DNA of 64,000 nt from an uncultured Dorea sp. (GCA_910586965.1 CAJUMF010000005.1:62001-126000), one strand, 5' to 3'; counted from the first letter of the stretch, positions 33,331-43,303 are shown. Notes: a model not told the origin generated them from the letters alone. Made by a program: numbers and translations.

Positions 33331-35514
33331 ATGGACAGAGAACGTTATGGAAATCAAAATCTGGAGGATTTTTTTGCAGGACTGAGCAAGCGTCCGGAGC
33401 GGAAAGCATATTTTTGCGTATTTGACAAATCTTCGGATGAAATAAATGGATTTCTTTGTAAATATTTTGACGCTGCCAGGAAGTGCGGTGTAGTGATTGA
33501 AGGAAAGATTGGGAATCCGACAGAGGGAAATCTGGCATATTATGAAGAGATGATGGGGATGGAGTTCCAGATGAGCCTGGGATTCATATCCTCCGGCATA
33601 AATAAGTGGCTGCCCAGGATGAAGGCATCTCAGCGGGAGAGCGTGGCGTATGCCATCTATGATTCGCTGGAAACTTTGAGGAAGTCGGGCAAGACGGAGA
33701 ATATGCTGAAAAATTCATATATCAAGTTTATGTGCTGGCTGTATTATAAATTTGAGAGAGTCGCAGGGCGTCTTGGGGAGGAGGAAGTTCCGAAGATTCT
33801 GTACCACGGCGACATCGGCAGCTATGAGAGGATGCTTATCGACATTCTGTGGAATGCAGGGTGCGACGTGGTTTTACTTCCGGGAGCATTTCCGCTTGGG
33901 GAGCTTTTGGAAGAAAGAGAAAAAGAAGAGCAGAAAAAAAAGATGTTCGGGGAGCTTTCCGGCATTGCAAACTGCACCAACGCGTGGATTGCCGGGAAGG
34001 GGCTTGAAGATTTCCTCACTGCCCCGGCGGCCAGGGGAAAGAAAGAGGATTTGTTTTATAACTGCTACTATCGGATTAACGGCGTGGAAGACAAGCTTAC
34101 CTATGTAAATGAGCTGTATCAGTTCAGCCTGTCGCTGAAAAAGGAAAAGCGGCATACGGTAGTCGTGAGCGGGGGCATCCCGAGGCCGGAGCCGGAGGAG
34201 GTCTCAGCCGTCCGGAGGGGGAATTATGCAAGCGCTGAGCCGATGCTTATGGATTTGTCTGCGAACATACAGTATCCGGCCAGCAAGGTACTTAAAGGGC
34301 TGCTTGTAAAAGCATTCATGCAGGTGATGACGGAGGAGGCAAAGAGTCCGGGCATGAATGTGAACAGGCTGCTCAATAAGGCGGTATATTTAATCTGCTG
34401 GCTTAAGAGATATCAGGATAAATTGTTTCAAAACTGGCGGATGCCGGAGGTTGGGTGTTTTATCTGCTTAGGCGGGTGCAGGGATAAAAATGAGGCGCTG
34501 TTTTTAAAGTTCCTTGCAAGGATTCCGGTGGATGTGCTGATTCTTTGCCCCGATTTGAACGCAAGGTGCTGTCTCGAGGATTCCCTTTTATATGAGATGA
34601 ACTATGAGACTTCTATGGTTCTTGAGAGATTCCCCGACGAGGGTTCCCGGGTGAGCCTTGGCACGGCGGCGTATCAGGCGGAGCGTGAGCTGGACTCGCT
34701 TTTGTACAGCGATTCGGGGATGTTCCGCGACCGGCAGTTCGCGAAAGCGGACAGCATAACCCTTAAGACTATGGACCGGGAGATTAAGATTCTGTGGGAG
34801 TGCGAGCTTAAGTACCGTCTGGGCTTTCATGCAGAGGCGGGCGCGGTGAGTATGCCGGTCATCTTCTCTAAGATATCGGGGGTGAAAAATCGGAAGACGG
34901 AAGATTACTGGGTCTTTATCAAACAGCTTATGACGCCGGAGACGCTTGTCATTGACCAGGTTCCGTTTCTAACCCCGGCAGCGCCGAATCCCATGAAGAT
35001 GTATGCCACAGAGTTTTTTAAGAACGGGAAATTAAGGCGGGGTAAAATTAAGAGCCATGCAAGCTACCCTTACGGTTTCTTGCGGGAAGAGATGCAGGAG
35101 CATATTTTGGATAAGCTGGAGCTTTTAATCGCGCAAAAACTGATTCGGGGGACTTTTGAGAACGGGACGGAGTATACGATTGTATCTGTTGTGATGAACC
35201 TGCCAAAAGAGACATTGCGGCTCATCCAGCAGTTTGATTTTACAAAGAAGAATCCAAAGCTTATCTATATCGCGGCGTCGGAGACGCTGCCTACGCTGGA
35301 GGATTCGATTTATACGGCATTTTTGAATCTTGTCGGGTTTGATATCCTTTTCTTTGTGCCGACAGGATATAATATTGAGAAACATTTTAACCGAAAACTG
35401 ATGGAGGAGCACCAGGCGGGGGATTATATGTACGACCTGGAAGTTCCGGACTGGGGGAGAATCCCTTCGGCTATCCGCACGTCGTGGCGTGATAAAATAT
35501 TTAAGAGAGGATAA
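33331..35514 (+). CDS. YceG-family protein of the Ter island
   Basis: 727 residues from the ATG at 33331 (GGGAG 7 bases upstream; a longer frame from 33250 has no site). It belongs to the YceG_bac family, described as a putative component of the Ter biosynthetic module. The unit FMCWLYYKF...VPKILYHGDI...GCDVVLLP (about residues 130-190) recurs in looser form near 380-440 and 610-690, so the protein seems to contain repeated alpha/beta units. No catalytic motif is obvious. It follows the protease fusion by 84 bases and ends 6 bases before telA. Confidence 0.82.
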   Translation: MDRERYGNQNLEDFFAGLSKRPERKAYFCVFDKSSDEINGFLCKYFDAARKCGVVIEGKIGNPTEGNLAYYEEMMGMEFQMSLGFISSGINKWLPRMKASQRESVAYAIYDSLETLRKSGKTENMLKNSYIKFMCWLYYKFERVAGRLGEEEVPKILYHGDIGSYERMLIDILWNAGCDVVLLPGAFPLGELLEEREKEEQKKKMFGELSGIANCTNAWIAGKGLEDFLTAPAARGKKEDLFYNCYYRINGVEDKLTYVNELYQFSLSLKKEKRHTVVVSGGIPRPEPEEVSAVRRGNYASAEPMLMDLSANIQYPASKVLKGLLVKAFMQVMTEEAKSPGMNVNRLLNKAVYLICWLKRYQDKLFQNWRMPEVGCFICLGGCRDKNEALFLKFLARIPVDVLILCPDLNARCCLEDSLLYEMNYETSMVLERFPDEGSRVSLGTAAYQAERELDSLLYSDSGMFRDRQFAKADSITLKTMDREIKILWECELKYRLGFHAEAGAVSMPVIFSKISGVKNRKTEDYWVFIKQLMTPETLVIDQVPFLTPAAPNPMKMYATEFFKNGKLRRGKIKSHASYPYGFLREEMQEHILDKLELLIAQKLIRGTFENGTEYTIVSVVMNLPKETLRLIQQFDFTKKNPKLIYIAASETLPTLEDSIYTAFLNLVGFDILFFVPTGYNIEKHFNRKLMEEHQAGDYMYDLEVPDWGRIPSAIRTSWRDKIFKRG

Positions 35515-35520
35515 ACATTT

Positions 35521-36657
35521 ATGGGACTTGATTTTAGCAAAACAGCAGCAGGAACAATGCCGTCGGCGGCGACGGTGGAGAATGAGATTGAGACGGTAAA
35601 GCCGTATGATATCGTTGCCGACAGGGCGCAGATGAATGAGGTACTGGTGAATTCCAAGGAGGTTGACGATATTGTCAGCACCATTGAGGTATACAATCTT
35701 GAGACGATTGCCTCTTTCGGCTCCGAGGCGGCGGAGGAGATTTCGAAAGCGTCCGATATCGTGCTGAATAGCATGAATATGAGCCAGCTTGAGGAGTCCA
35801 GCGAGATGCTCACGGCTCTCTCAAAGATCATGTCGAAATTTGACATTGACGAGCTGAAGGAAGACAAGGGATTTTTAGGAAAGCTGTTTGGAAATGTGAA
35901 GAAACAGTTGGAAAAGATTCTGGAAAAATACCACACGATGGGCGGCGAGGTGGATAAAATCTACGTCCAGCTCAAGCAGTATGAGAGCGAGATTAAGCAG
36001 GCGAACCGAAAGCTTGACCAGATGTTTGACGCAAATGTGAATTACTACCATGACCTGGTGAAATATATCCTGGCGGGAGAGCAGGCAGGGAAGGAATTAG
36101 AGGCGTATATTGCCCAGAGGCAGGCTGATTATGAGGCTACCGGGGACAATTCCATCCAGCTTGAGCTGGCGAGCCTCAATAACTCCCTGATGATGCTTGA
36201 GCAGCGCACCCAGGATTTAAGAACGGCGGAGAATGTGGCGATGCAGTCTATTCCCATGATCAAGACGATGGAATTCAGCAACATGAACCTTGTGCGAAAG
36301 ATTAATTCTGCGTTTATCGTCACGCTGCCGGTATTTAAACAGGCATTGGCACAGGCAGTCATGCTGAAACGCCAGAAGATTCAGGCGGAGGCAATGGCGG
36401 AGCTTGACAAGAAGACCAATGAGATGCTCATAAAGAATGCGAGGAACACGGTAGAGCAGTCGAAACTGACGGCGCAGCTTGCCTCCGGCAGCTCTATAAA
36501 GATTGAGACGTTAGAGACCACCTGGAGGACCATTGTCAACGGGATTGACGAGACGAGGGCAATCCAGGAGAATGCGAGAAAGCAGCGCGTGGATGACGCT
36601 GCCCGCTTAGAGACGATAAAGCAGGAGTTTTTAAAGTCCTACGGCGGGGTAAAATAA
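35521..36657 (+). CDS. telA: TelA-family toxic anion resistance protein
   Basis: 378 residues, standard for the TelA/KlaA (YceH) family. The protein is almost wholly helical with long coiled-coil runs, and the motif AALL-like block FSNMNLVRKINSAFIVTLPVFKQAL (given here by its ends at about 260-284) is the most conserved part. It has no membrane segment. In Ter systems it is the regular companion of TerD proteins and may sit at the membrane with them under tellurite, oxidant or phage stress; the molecular role is unknown. It begins 6 bases after the YceG gene. Confidence 0.9.
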   Translation: MGLDFSKTAAGTMPSAATVENEIETVKPYDIVADRAQMNEVLVNSKEVDDIVSTIEVYNLETIASFGSEAAEEISKASDIVLNSMNMSQLEESSEMLTALSKIMSKFDIDELKEDKGFLGKLFGNVKKQLEKILEKYHTMGGEVDKIYVQLKQYESEIKQANRKLDQMFDANVNYYHDLVKYILAGEQAGKELEAYIAQRQADYEATGDNSIQLELASLNNSLMMLEQRTQDLRTAENVAMQSIPMIKTMEFSNMNLVRKINSAFIVTLPVFKQALAQAVMLKRQKIQAEAMAELDKKTNEMLIKNARNTVEQSKLTAQLASGSSIKIETLETTWRTIVNGIDETRAIQENARKQRVDDAARLETIKQEFLKSYGGVK

Positions 36658-36705
36658 AATGAGGTAACAAAAGGTTAGACATTCATATAAAGGAGGACAT
36701 ACGTT

Positions 36706-37287
36706 ATGCCAATTAATTTATCAAAAGGACAGAAAGTTGATCTGACAAAGAAGAATCCGGGTCTTAAGAATATCATGGTCGGACTGGGCTGGGATGTGAA
36801 CGCGTTTGATTCGGGGGCTGATTTTGACCTTGACGCGGCGGCATTCATGCTGGGCTCCAACGGGAAATGCCCGACGGAGAAGGAGTTTATCTTTTACGGA
36901 AACCTTGAACATGCGTCCGGTGCGGTAAAGCATATGGGTGATAATCTCACCGGAGAGGGCGAGGGAGACGACGAGCAGATAGAGGTGAAACTGCCGGATA
37001 TCCCGTCAAACGTTGAGCGGATTGCATTTACGGTGACTATATATGATTCGGATGTGAGAAGGCAGAATTTCGGCCAGGTGTCCAACTCCTTTATTCGAAT
37101 CGTGGACATGGCGACGGATACGGAGCTTATCCGCTATGACTTAGGGGAGGACTTCTCCATCGAGACAGCGGTAGTCGTAGGGGAGCTCTACCGGCATAAC
37201 GGAGAGTGGAAATTCAACGCCATCGGCAGCGGATTCCAGGGCGGCCTGGCAGCACTGTGCGGACACTATGGAATCGAGGTTGCGTAA
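36706..37287 (+). CDS. terD: TerD-family protein, copy 1
   Basis: 193 residues, canonical TerD length. The Ca2+-binding aspartates are in FDLDAAAFML (about 45-54), with the GDNLTGEGEGDDEQI loop (about 82-96) as second acidic site, and the C-terminal FNAIGSGFQGGLAALC is typical. TerD domains form calcium-binding beta sandwiches linked to stress at the membrane. AAGGAGG lies upstream. It is first of four rightward copies and is very close to copy 2, indicating recent tandem duplication. Confidence 0.93.
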   Translation: MPINLSKGQKVDLTKKNPGLKNIMVGLGWDVNAFDSGADFDLDAAAFMLGSNGKCPTEKEFIFYGNLEHASGAVKHMGDNLTGEGEGDDEQIEVKLPDIPSNVERIAFTVTIYDSDVRRQNFGQVSNSFIRIVDMATDTELIRYDLGEDFSIETAVVVGELYRHNGEWKFNAIGSGFQGGLAALCGHYGIEVA

Positions 37288-37301
37288 GGAGGGAGCATAT
37301 T

Positions 37302-37883
37302 ATGCCAGTTAGTTTGAAGAAGGGCCAGAAAGTGAGCCTGACAAAAGGAAATCCGGGGCTTTCGAAAGTTGTGGTAGGACTTGGATGGGATGTGAACCAG
37401 TTTGATACCGGAGGAGATTTTGACCTTGACGCGGCGGCATTTCTCCTGGGTGAGTCCGGCAGGGTGGCAAGGTCGGAGGACTTTGTGTTCTACGGAAACC
37501 TGACACACCCGTCGGGGAGCGTGCAGCACATGGGCGACAACCTCACGGGAGAGGGCGACGGCGACGACGAGCAGATTAAGATAGAGCTTTCCAAAGTGCC
37601 GGAGAGTGTGACGAAGATTGCATTTACGGTGACCATCTATGAGCCTGAGCAGAGGAGGCAGAATTTTGGCCAGGTGAACAATGCGTTCATCCGCATTTAC
37701 AATGAGCTTACGGGAGAGGAGCTTTTAAGGTACGACCTGGGGGAGGATTTCTCCATCGAGACGGCGGTCGTATTCGGGGAGCTTTATAAGAACAACGGGG
37801 AATGGAAATTCAACGCCATCGGCAGCGGATATCAGGGCGGCTTAGCGGCGCTGTGCGCGAATTACGGCGTTGACGTAGAGTAA
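37302..37883 (+). CDS. terD: TerD-family protein, copy 2
   Basis: 193 residues from the ATG at 37302, 14 bases after copy 1, with GGAGGGAG upstream; an extended frame back to 37206 overlaps copy 1 and is rejected. It has the same FDLDAAAFLL and GDNLTGEGDGDDEQI acidic sites and the FNAIGSGYQGGLAALC end as copy 1, at roughly three in four identical residues by eye. Both calcium sites look intact. Confidence 0.93.
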   Translation: MPVSLKKGQKVSLTKGNPGLSKVVVGLGWDVNQFDTGGDFDLDAAAFLLGESGRVARSEDFVFYGNLTHPSGSVQHMGDNLTGEGDGDDEQIKIELSKVPESVTKIAFTVTIYEPEQRRQNFGQVNNAFIRIYNELTGEELLRYDLGEDFSIETAVVFGELYKNNGEWKFNAIGSGYQGGLAALCANYGVDVE

Positions 37884-37896
37884 AGGAGAGTGCATT

Positions 37897-38502
37897 ATGG
37901 CAATTAGTCTGCAGAAAGGTCACAAAGTAAGTCTGGAGAAAAAATCTTCCGCCGGACTGGGGGAAATCCTTGTCAACTTGAACTGGAACAGCGTACCTCA
38001 GAATCAGGGCTTTTTAAAGAGCCTGTTCGGAGGGCAGCAGGGCATCGATTTAGACCTGGGATGCCTGTATGAGCTGAAAAGCGGGCAGAAGGGAGCAGTG
38101 CAGGCGCTGGGCAATTCTTTTGGCTCCTTAAACAAGCCTCCTTTTGTATCCCTGGACGGAGATGACCGGACAGGGGTAGCCGCCGCCGGGGAAAACTTAA
38201 GGATCAACGGCAACCGGATTGCCGATATCCGGCGGGTGCTTGTGTATACATTTATCTATGAGGGCGTTGCCAACTGGCGGCAGGCGGATGCCACGGTCAC
38301 CATCAAGTATCCCGGGGCGGAGGACCTTGTCGTAAAGATGGATTCCTACGATTCCAGCGATACCATGTGCGCCCTTGCCCTGTTTGAGAATGTGGGAGAC
38401 GAGACGTTCAGCGTGGAGAAGATTGTCCGGTTTTTCGGAGGCCATGCCGTGATGGACAGGGCATTTAACTGGGGGCTTAACTGGAGACCGGGGCGCAAGT
38501 AG
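37897..38502 (+). CDS. TerD-family protein, copy 3 (divergent)
   Basis: 201 residues, 13 bases after copy 2. The N-terminal ISLQKGHKVSLEKKSSAGLG matches the family. It differs from copies 1 and 2: the acidic site reads GIDLDLGCLYEL, an insertion GFLKSLFGGQQG precedes it, and the second loop is DGDDRTG with fewer acidic residues. It resembles TerF/TerX-type relatives that may bind calcium differently. The C-terminus ends AFNWGLNWRPGRK rather than the AIGSG motif. Confidence 0.9.
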   Translation: MAISLQKGHKVSLEKKSSAGLGEILVNLNWNSVPQNQGFLKSLFGGQQGIDLDLGCLYELKSGQKGAVQALGNSFGSLNKPPFVSLDGDDRTGVAAAGENLRINGNRIADIRRVLVYTFIYEGVANWRQADATVTIKYPGAEDLVVKMDSYDSSDTMCALALFENVGDETFSVEKIVRFFGGHAVMDRAFNWGLNWRPGRK

Positions 38503-38532
38503 GCGAATCTCAATGAACAGGAGGAATTTAAC

Positions 38533-39123
38533 ATGTCAATTAGTTTGCAAAAAGGGCAGAAGGTCAGCCTGTCCAAAGAAAATAAAGGACTGTCAACGGT
38601 GCTTGTAGGACTTGGATGGGATGAGGCTCTGCAGAAAAAGGGGTTTTTCGGCTTTAAGCAGCAGGCGGATATCGACTGCGATGCGTCAGCCATCCTTCTT
38701 CGCGGTGGACGGCTTAGCGGCAATGGCGACCTTGTGTACTTCGGGAACTTAAGCCACAGGTCGGGAACGGTGCAGCATATGGGGGATAACCTCACCGGCG
38801 CGGGAGACGGCGACGACGAGCAGATTCTTATAGACCTCGCCAAGATGCCGCCGGAGTATGATAAAATCGTTATTGTGGTAAATATCTATGACGCGGTTCC
38901 GAGAAGGCAGCATTTCGGGATGATACGCAATGCGTTTATCAGGCTGGTGGATGGAAGGAACAATCGGGAGATGTGCAGGTACAATCTCACGGAAGACTAC
39001 TCCGGCATGACCGCTATGATATTCGGGGAAATCTACCGTCACAACGGAGAGTGGAAGTTCGGGGCCATTGGACAGGGAACCACCGACCCGTCGCTGGGAG
39101 AGCTCTGCAAGAGATATGTCTAG
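38533..39123 (+). CDS. TerD-family protein, copy 4
   Basis: 196 residues, 30 bases after copy 3, behind AGGAGG. Start ISLQKGQKVSLSKENKGL, then DIDCDASAILL in place of FDLDAAAFML, then the full GDNLTGAGDGDDEQI loop. It is intermediate between copies 1/2 and 3, and an insertion near GFFGFKQQ echoes that of copy 3. It is the last of the TelA-TerD run; a terminator follows. Confidence 0.92.
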   Translation: MSISLQKGQKVSLSKENKGLSTVLVGLGWDEALQKKGFFGFKQQADIDCDASAILLRGGRLSGNGDLVYFGNLSHRSGTVQHMGDNLTGAGDGDDEQILIDLAKMPPEYDKIVIVVNIYDAVPRRQHFGMIRNAFIRLVDGRNNREMCRYNLTEDYSGMTAMIFGEIYRHNGEWKFGAIGQGTTDPSLGELCKRYV

Positions 39124-39135
39124 AAAACGGTTTTA

Positions 39136-39165
39136 AAAGAGAAACTGCGATAAGTTTCTCTTTTT
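39136..39165 (+). terminator. Terminator after the fourth terD copy
   Basis: An 11-bp A/T-rich stem with a GC centre (39136-39146 with 39153-39163), GCGATA loop and T run. It separates terD copies from the ATPase gene and may reduce rather than stop transcription. Confidence 0.7.
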
Positions 39166-39208
39166 CTGCAAATAATACAACAAGGAGAAAACAGTTAGGA
39201 GAATGTGT

Positions 39209-41848
39209 ATGAATGAAGTGCTGAAAAAGGACGTCCTGAAAAAGGGATTGTCCGAAGAACAGGTAACAGAAAGCAAAGCAAAGTTCGGGACCAACGAGCT
39301 TGCCAAAAAAGAGCAGGAATCTCTCTGGTCGATGTTTATCGGGGCCTTTGACGATATCTGGATAAAGGTGCTGTGCGGAGCCTTGGCCTTAAAGGTGGTG
39401 CTTGCCCTCCTTGGGATGATGATTCCTGCCATCGCGGGGGAAAATGACGCGGTGGAGATTATAAGTATCGTCCTTGCCATTGGGCTTGCGACAGGGTTCA
39501 GCACCTTGTCCGAGTACCGGAACACTTCCCGGAGCGAGGCATTGCAGGAGGAGTACAATAAGACTTACGCCAAGGTCATAAGAGGCGGAAAGCTGGTGAA
39601 GATTCTTACAAGCGAGATTGTGAAGGGCGATACCGTCCTCATCCAGTCCGGCGACAAGGTTCCGGCGGACGGCCTTATCTTCGAGGGAAATGTGAAGGTA
39701 TCCCAGGCGGCGTTAAACGGCGAGTCCAGAGATGAGACGAAGACGGCGGCGGAGACTATGGAGGACGCAGAATCTACGGATTACAATTCCCAGAGCAAGG
39801 TATTCATGGGTTCTGTGGTCACAAGCGGGGAAGGCTACATGGTGGCGACCGTGGTGGGAGATGCCTCCGAGCTTGGAAAGATTAACAAGGCGCTGACAGA
39901 TGATTCAGAGGAGGACGAGCGGAAAGACACCTCCAGCCTGAAACTTGAAGTAGTGGCGGCGGGCATTGGAAAGCTGGGCGTCTCTGCGGCGGCAATCGCG
40001 GGCGTCCTCCAGGTGGTGCTCACCATCATGCGGACGGACGAGGCGGTAACGCCTGTCTTTGTAGTGCTTTTGGCGGCAGAGGCAGTGATGCTGATGGCAT
40101 CCATCGTCATTATGGCGGTTCCGGAAGGTCTTCCCATGATGAACAGCCTTGTTCAGTCCATGAATACGGAATCCATGTATAAGAAGAACATCCTTGTAAG
40201 CCACAAGGCGGCGTTCTCGGATTCTGCTTACATGAACCTGTTGTTCAGCGATAAGACAGGAACGATTACCGAAGGAAACCTCTCTCTGGTAGAGTTCGTC
40301 ACCGGAGACGGAACCGTGACGGACAAGGTTCTGGACAAAGAGTTCCTTGAGGCAATCACGCTCAACAACCTTGCCAAGATATCCGAGGGAAAGGCCATCG
40401 GCAGCAACAATATGGACAGGGCGCTGCTTACCTACGCAATCGCAAACGGCGGGGCAAAGGCAGACAGCTCCAAGGTCAAAGAGGTCAGCGGGTTTGACTC
40501 GGAGAAGAAGTGCGCCACGGTAGAGCTGAATGACGGAACCATATACTGGAAGGGCGCGACGGAGAATATCATTGACGACATCACCCACTATAAGGCGCAG
40601 GACGGGGAAGTGCGGAGCTTTACGGCAGCCGAAAAAAATAAGTTGGAAGACCGGATGCTCGAAGAGGCTGGGAGAACCATGAAACTCCTTTCTGTCGCGA
40701 AATTTGAGGGGGAGAAAAAGATTCTCCTTGCTGTTTTGTGCCTGCGGGATAATGTGAGAAAGGACGCGGTGGAGACGGTGGAAGTCTTAAACCGGGCGGG
40801 CATCCAGGTTGTCATGGTAACGGGAGACGCCGAGGAGACTGCGGTAGCCATTGCGAAGGAGGCGGGCATCTTAAAGGATGAAAAGACGGACGTCGTGCTG
40901 ACCCATGACGAGCTTGAAGAGATGCCGGACGAGGAGCTTAAGAAGAAACTTCCGAATCTCAGGGTTGTGAGCCGCGCGAAACCATTGGACAAAAAACGTC
41001 TGGTCACTATGGCGCAGCAGCTTGACGATGTGTGCGGCATGACCGGAGACGGCGTGAACGACGCACCTGCCCTTAAGCAGGCGGATATCGGGTTTGCCAT
41101 GGGAGACGGAACGGCGGTTGCCCAGGAGGCGGGAGACGTGGTCATCTTGAATAACAGCCTGACTTCTATCAAGGACTGCGTCTTAAACAGCAGGACGATG
41201 GCGAAGTCTGTCGGGAAGTTTTTAATCTTCCAGCTTACTGTGAATATCAGCACCCTTTTGATGAACATTATCGCGCCGGTGCTTGGATGGACGGAGCCGT
41301 TTTCAATCGTGCAGATTCTGTGGATTAATCTGATCATGGATACTTTGGCTGCGATGGCGTTTGGCGGCGAGCCGATTCTTGACCGGTATATGAATGACAA
41401 GCCGGTTAAGCGGACGGACAATATCCTTACGGGATATATCAAGTCGGCAATCGGCACAAGCTCAGTGTTCATTACCCTCGGCTCCATCTTAATCCTTGAG
41501 AACATCGGGGGGATTACGGATTATGTCATGCCGGTATCCTGTGCGGACCCGGGGCTGTATGAAAAGACCTTTATGTTTGCGTTCTTTATCTACTCGATTA
41601 TTTTCAACAGCTTTAACACAAGGTCTGACCGTTTCAACCTGTTTGAGCATATCGGGGAGAATAAGAATTTTATCCTGGTAATGGGTTCAATCTTCATTCT
41701 CCAGACAGTCATCATCCAGATTGGCGGGCCGGTGTTCAATACGACGACACTGAGCGTGCGTGCGCTGCTGGTGTCCATGGCGCTAGGGTTCCTTATCATA
41801 CCGGTTGACCTGATAAGGAAGATGTTTGTGAGCAATGCGGGTCATTAA
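39209..41848 (+). CDS. P-type Ca2+-transporting ATPase of the Ter island
   Basis: 879 residues from ATG 39209 (AGGAGA 7-8 bases upstream). Phosphorylation motif DKTGT near 348, TGDGVNDAPALKQADIG near 611-627, PEGLP in the fourth helix and about 10 membrane segments with a C-terminal bundle, all as in PMCA/SERCA-type calcium pumps. A calcium pump with calcium-binding TerD proteins is a known Ter association and points to control of Ca2+ or another divalent metal during stress. It overlaps the HAD gene by 14 bases. Confidence 0.92.
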   Translation: MNEVLKKDVLKKGLSEEQVTESKAKFGTNELAKKEQESLWSMFIGAFDDIWIKVLCGALALKVVLALLGMMIPAIAGENDAVEIISIVLAIGLATGFSTLSEYRNTSRSEALQEEYNKTYAKVIRGGKLVKILTSEIVKGDTVLIQSGDKVPADGLIFEGNVKVSQAALNGESRDETKTAAETMEDAESTDYNSQSKVFMGSVVTSGEGYMVATVVGDASELGKINKALTDDSEEDERKDTSSLKLEVVAAGIGKLGVSAAAIAGVLQVVLTIMRTDEAVTPVFVVLLAAEAVMLMASIVIMAVPEGLPMMNSLVQSMNTESMYKKNILVSHKAAFSDSAYMNLLFSDKTGTITEGNLSLVEFVTGDGTVTDKVLDKEFLEAITLNNLAKISEGKAIGSNNMDRALLTYAIANGGAKADSSKVKEVSGFDSEKKCATVELNDGTIYWKGATENIIDDITHYKAQDGEVRSFTAAEKNKLEDRMLEEAGRTMKLLSVAKFEGEKKILLAVLCLRDNVRKDAVETVEVLNRAGIQVVMVTGDAEETAVAIAKEAGILKDEKTDVVLTHDELEEMPDEELKKKLPNLRVVSRAKPLDKKRLVTMAQQLDDVCGMTGDGVNDAPALKQADIGFAMGDGTAVAQEAGDVVILNNSLTSIKDCVLNSRTMAKSVGKFLIFQLTVNISTLLMNIIAPVLGWTEPFSIVQILWINLIMDTLAAMAFGGEPILDRYMNDKPVKRTDNILTGYIKSAIGTSSVFITLGSILILENIGGITDYVMPVSCADPGLYEKTFMFAFFIYSIIFNSFNTRSDRFNLFEHIGENKNFILVMGSIFILQTVIIQIGGPVFNTTTLSVRALLVSMALGFLIIPVDLIRKMFVSNAGH

Positions 41849-42593
41849 TTTAGACCTTGACAATACCCTGATATACTCTTATAAGCATGACATCGGGGAG
41901 CGTAAGATGAATGTGGAAATTTATCAGGGGAGAGAGATTTCTTTTATGACGGAAAAGACCTGTGAGCTTTTGAAGGAGATAAAAGGGCGGTGCCTCGTTG
42001 TTCCTACCACCACAAGGACGAGGGAGCAGTATGAGCGGATTGACCTAAGGGCAGGGGATTTCCCCTATGCCCTTGTGTGCAACGGCGGCGTCCTGCTGGT
42101 AAACGGGCAGAAAGACAGCGCGTGGTACGAGGAGTCAAGGCGGCTCATCTCGGACTGTATGGAGGAGCTTTCGCGGGGGGCCGAGCTTTTGAGGAGCGAA
42201 CCTACGCGAAAGTTGGAGGTAAGGTTTATCGAAGAGTTGTTTCTTTTTACGAAGTGCGGGGAACCGGAAAGGACCGCGGAGCGGCTTAAAAAATGCCTGG
42301 ACAGCCGCAAGGTTGACGTATTTTGCAACGGGGAAAAGCTCTACGTCGTGCCGGGAAAGCTTAATAAAGGAGCCGCGGCGGAGCGGTTTTGCCGTTACGT
42401 CGGGGCGGATGAGGTGATTGCCGCCGGAGACAGCGAGTTTGACGTATCTATGACGGAGAGCGCGGATATCGGAATCGTTCCTGCGGGCTTTTGTAAGAAA
42501 TACGGCGCGGCGGGCAATCTGGAAGAAATGAAAGGGGAGGGCATTTTCGCAGAGGAAATGCTCTCCCGGATAAAAGAATTAATCAATCTTTAG
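41835..42593 (+). CDS. HAD-superfamily phosphatase of the Ter island
   Basis: 252 residues. Motif I is D7-L-D9-N-T11, with nucleophile D7; a T-T-T run near 58-60 can serve as motif II; motif IV is AAGDSEFDVSM near 195-205. The fold is of the Cof/sucrose-phosphatase type with a C2 cap. Its start lies inside the end of the ATPase gene, implying coupling. In Ter systems a HAD enzyme is believed to dephosphorylate the metabolite made by the phosphoribosyltransferases. Confidence 0.88.
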   Translation: MRVINLDLDNTLIYSYKHDIGERKMNVEIYQGREISFMTEKTCELLKEIKGRCLVVPTTTRTREQYERIDLRAGDFPYALVCNGGVLLVNGQKDSAWYEESRRLISDCMEELSRGAELLRSEPTRKLEVRFIEELFLFTKCGEPERTAERLKKCLDSRKVDVFCNGEKLYVVPGKLNKGAAAERFCRYVGADEVIAAGDSEFDVSMTESADIGIVPAGFCKKYGAAGNLEEMKGEGIFAEEMLSRIKELINL

Positions 42594-43283
42594 CTGGATT
42601 CCGCCCTTGCGTTCCGACGGCTGTATGATGACGGTCACCGGCATACCGCCGTGCCACTCAAAGGAGTAGGATTCGCCCGAGGCCTGGCCGATAAAGGTCT
42701 TCCAGTTTACGTCCGTGCGGATGTGGGGGTCGCAGGAGCCGTTTCCCATCCAGCAGATGACGGCGTCAGGGTCGACGGCAATGGTGTTGTGGGTATGTAC
42801 ATTGCTGAGGGCGATGGGGTTGCCGTCGGTGAGTATCGCAACATAGGCGTTTTTCCCTTCTCCGGTAAGCGTGGATGTTGCGATTCCTTTTTGCGAGAGC
42901 ACACCCGAGCCGATAAAGCGGACGCTGTACTTGCAGTCCTGGGTGAATGCCAGGATGTTTTCCGACTCCACGGAGATGGTCTCGCCGTATTCCAGGCGGT
43001 AGACAAGGACATGCTGGGCATTGCAGGCGTAGTAAGTCTCGGAATCTCCGTTCATGGTGACTTTCATAAGGGGGATATTCTCTCCTGTCACGCGCCTTGC
43101 CAAAGAGCCGATAACTGCCTGGGCAAGGCTGCTCTGGGGTCCTAATAGGACTTTCTCGAATCGGTAGTTCGTGTTCCCGGCGCAGTCTCCGGCGATGTAG
43201 GCTCCAGCCTTGGTAAAGATTACGTCATTTCCGGTACAGGTGACCTTCAGGGTCAGTTCGTTGATTGTCTCAAATGTAATCAT
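42579..43283 (-). CDS. AIM24-family protein
   Basis: 234 residues from ATG 43283, 20 bases after the upstream terD-like gene ends; GGAGG lies about 11 bases before it, and a longer frame from 43334 would overlap that gene. It is a beta-helical AIM24 (TIGR00266-like) protein, with VTCTGNDVIFTKAGAYIAGD early and GNGSCDPHIRTDVNWKTFIGQASGE late (ends of the block near 187 and 211). Bacterial members often sit beside TerD genes; the function is unknown. Its stop overlaps the convergent HAD gene by 15 bases. Confidence 0.85.
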   Translation of the reverse strand: MITFETINELTLKVTCTGNDVIFTKAGAYIAGDCAGNTNYRFEKVLLGPQSSLAQAVIGSLARRVTGENIPLMKVTMNGDSETYYACNAQHVLVYRLEYGETISVESENILAFTQDCKYSVRFIGSGVLSQKGIATSTLTGEGKNAYVAILTDGNPIALSNVHTHNTIAVDPDAVICWMGNGSCDPHIRTDVNWKTFIGQASGESYSFEWHGGMPVTVIIQPSERKGGIQLKID

Positions 43284-43303
43284 CTGTTTTATTTCCTCCA
43301 AAT

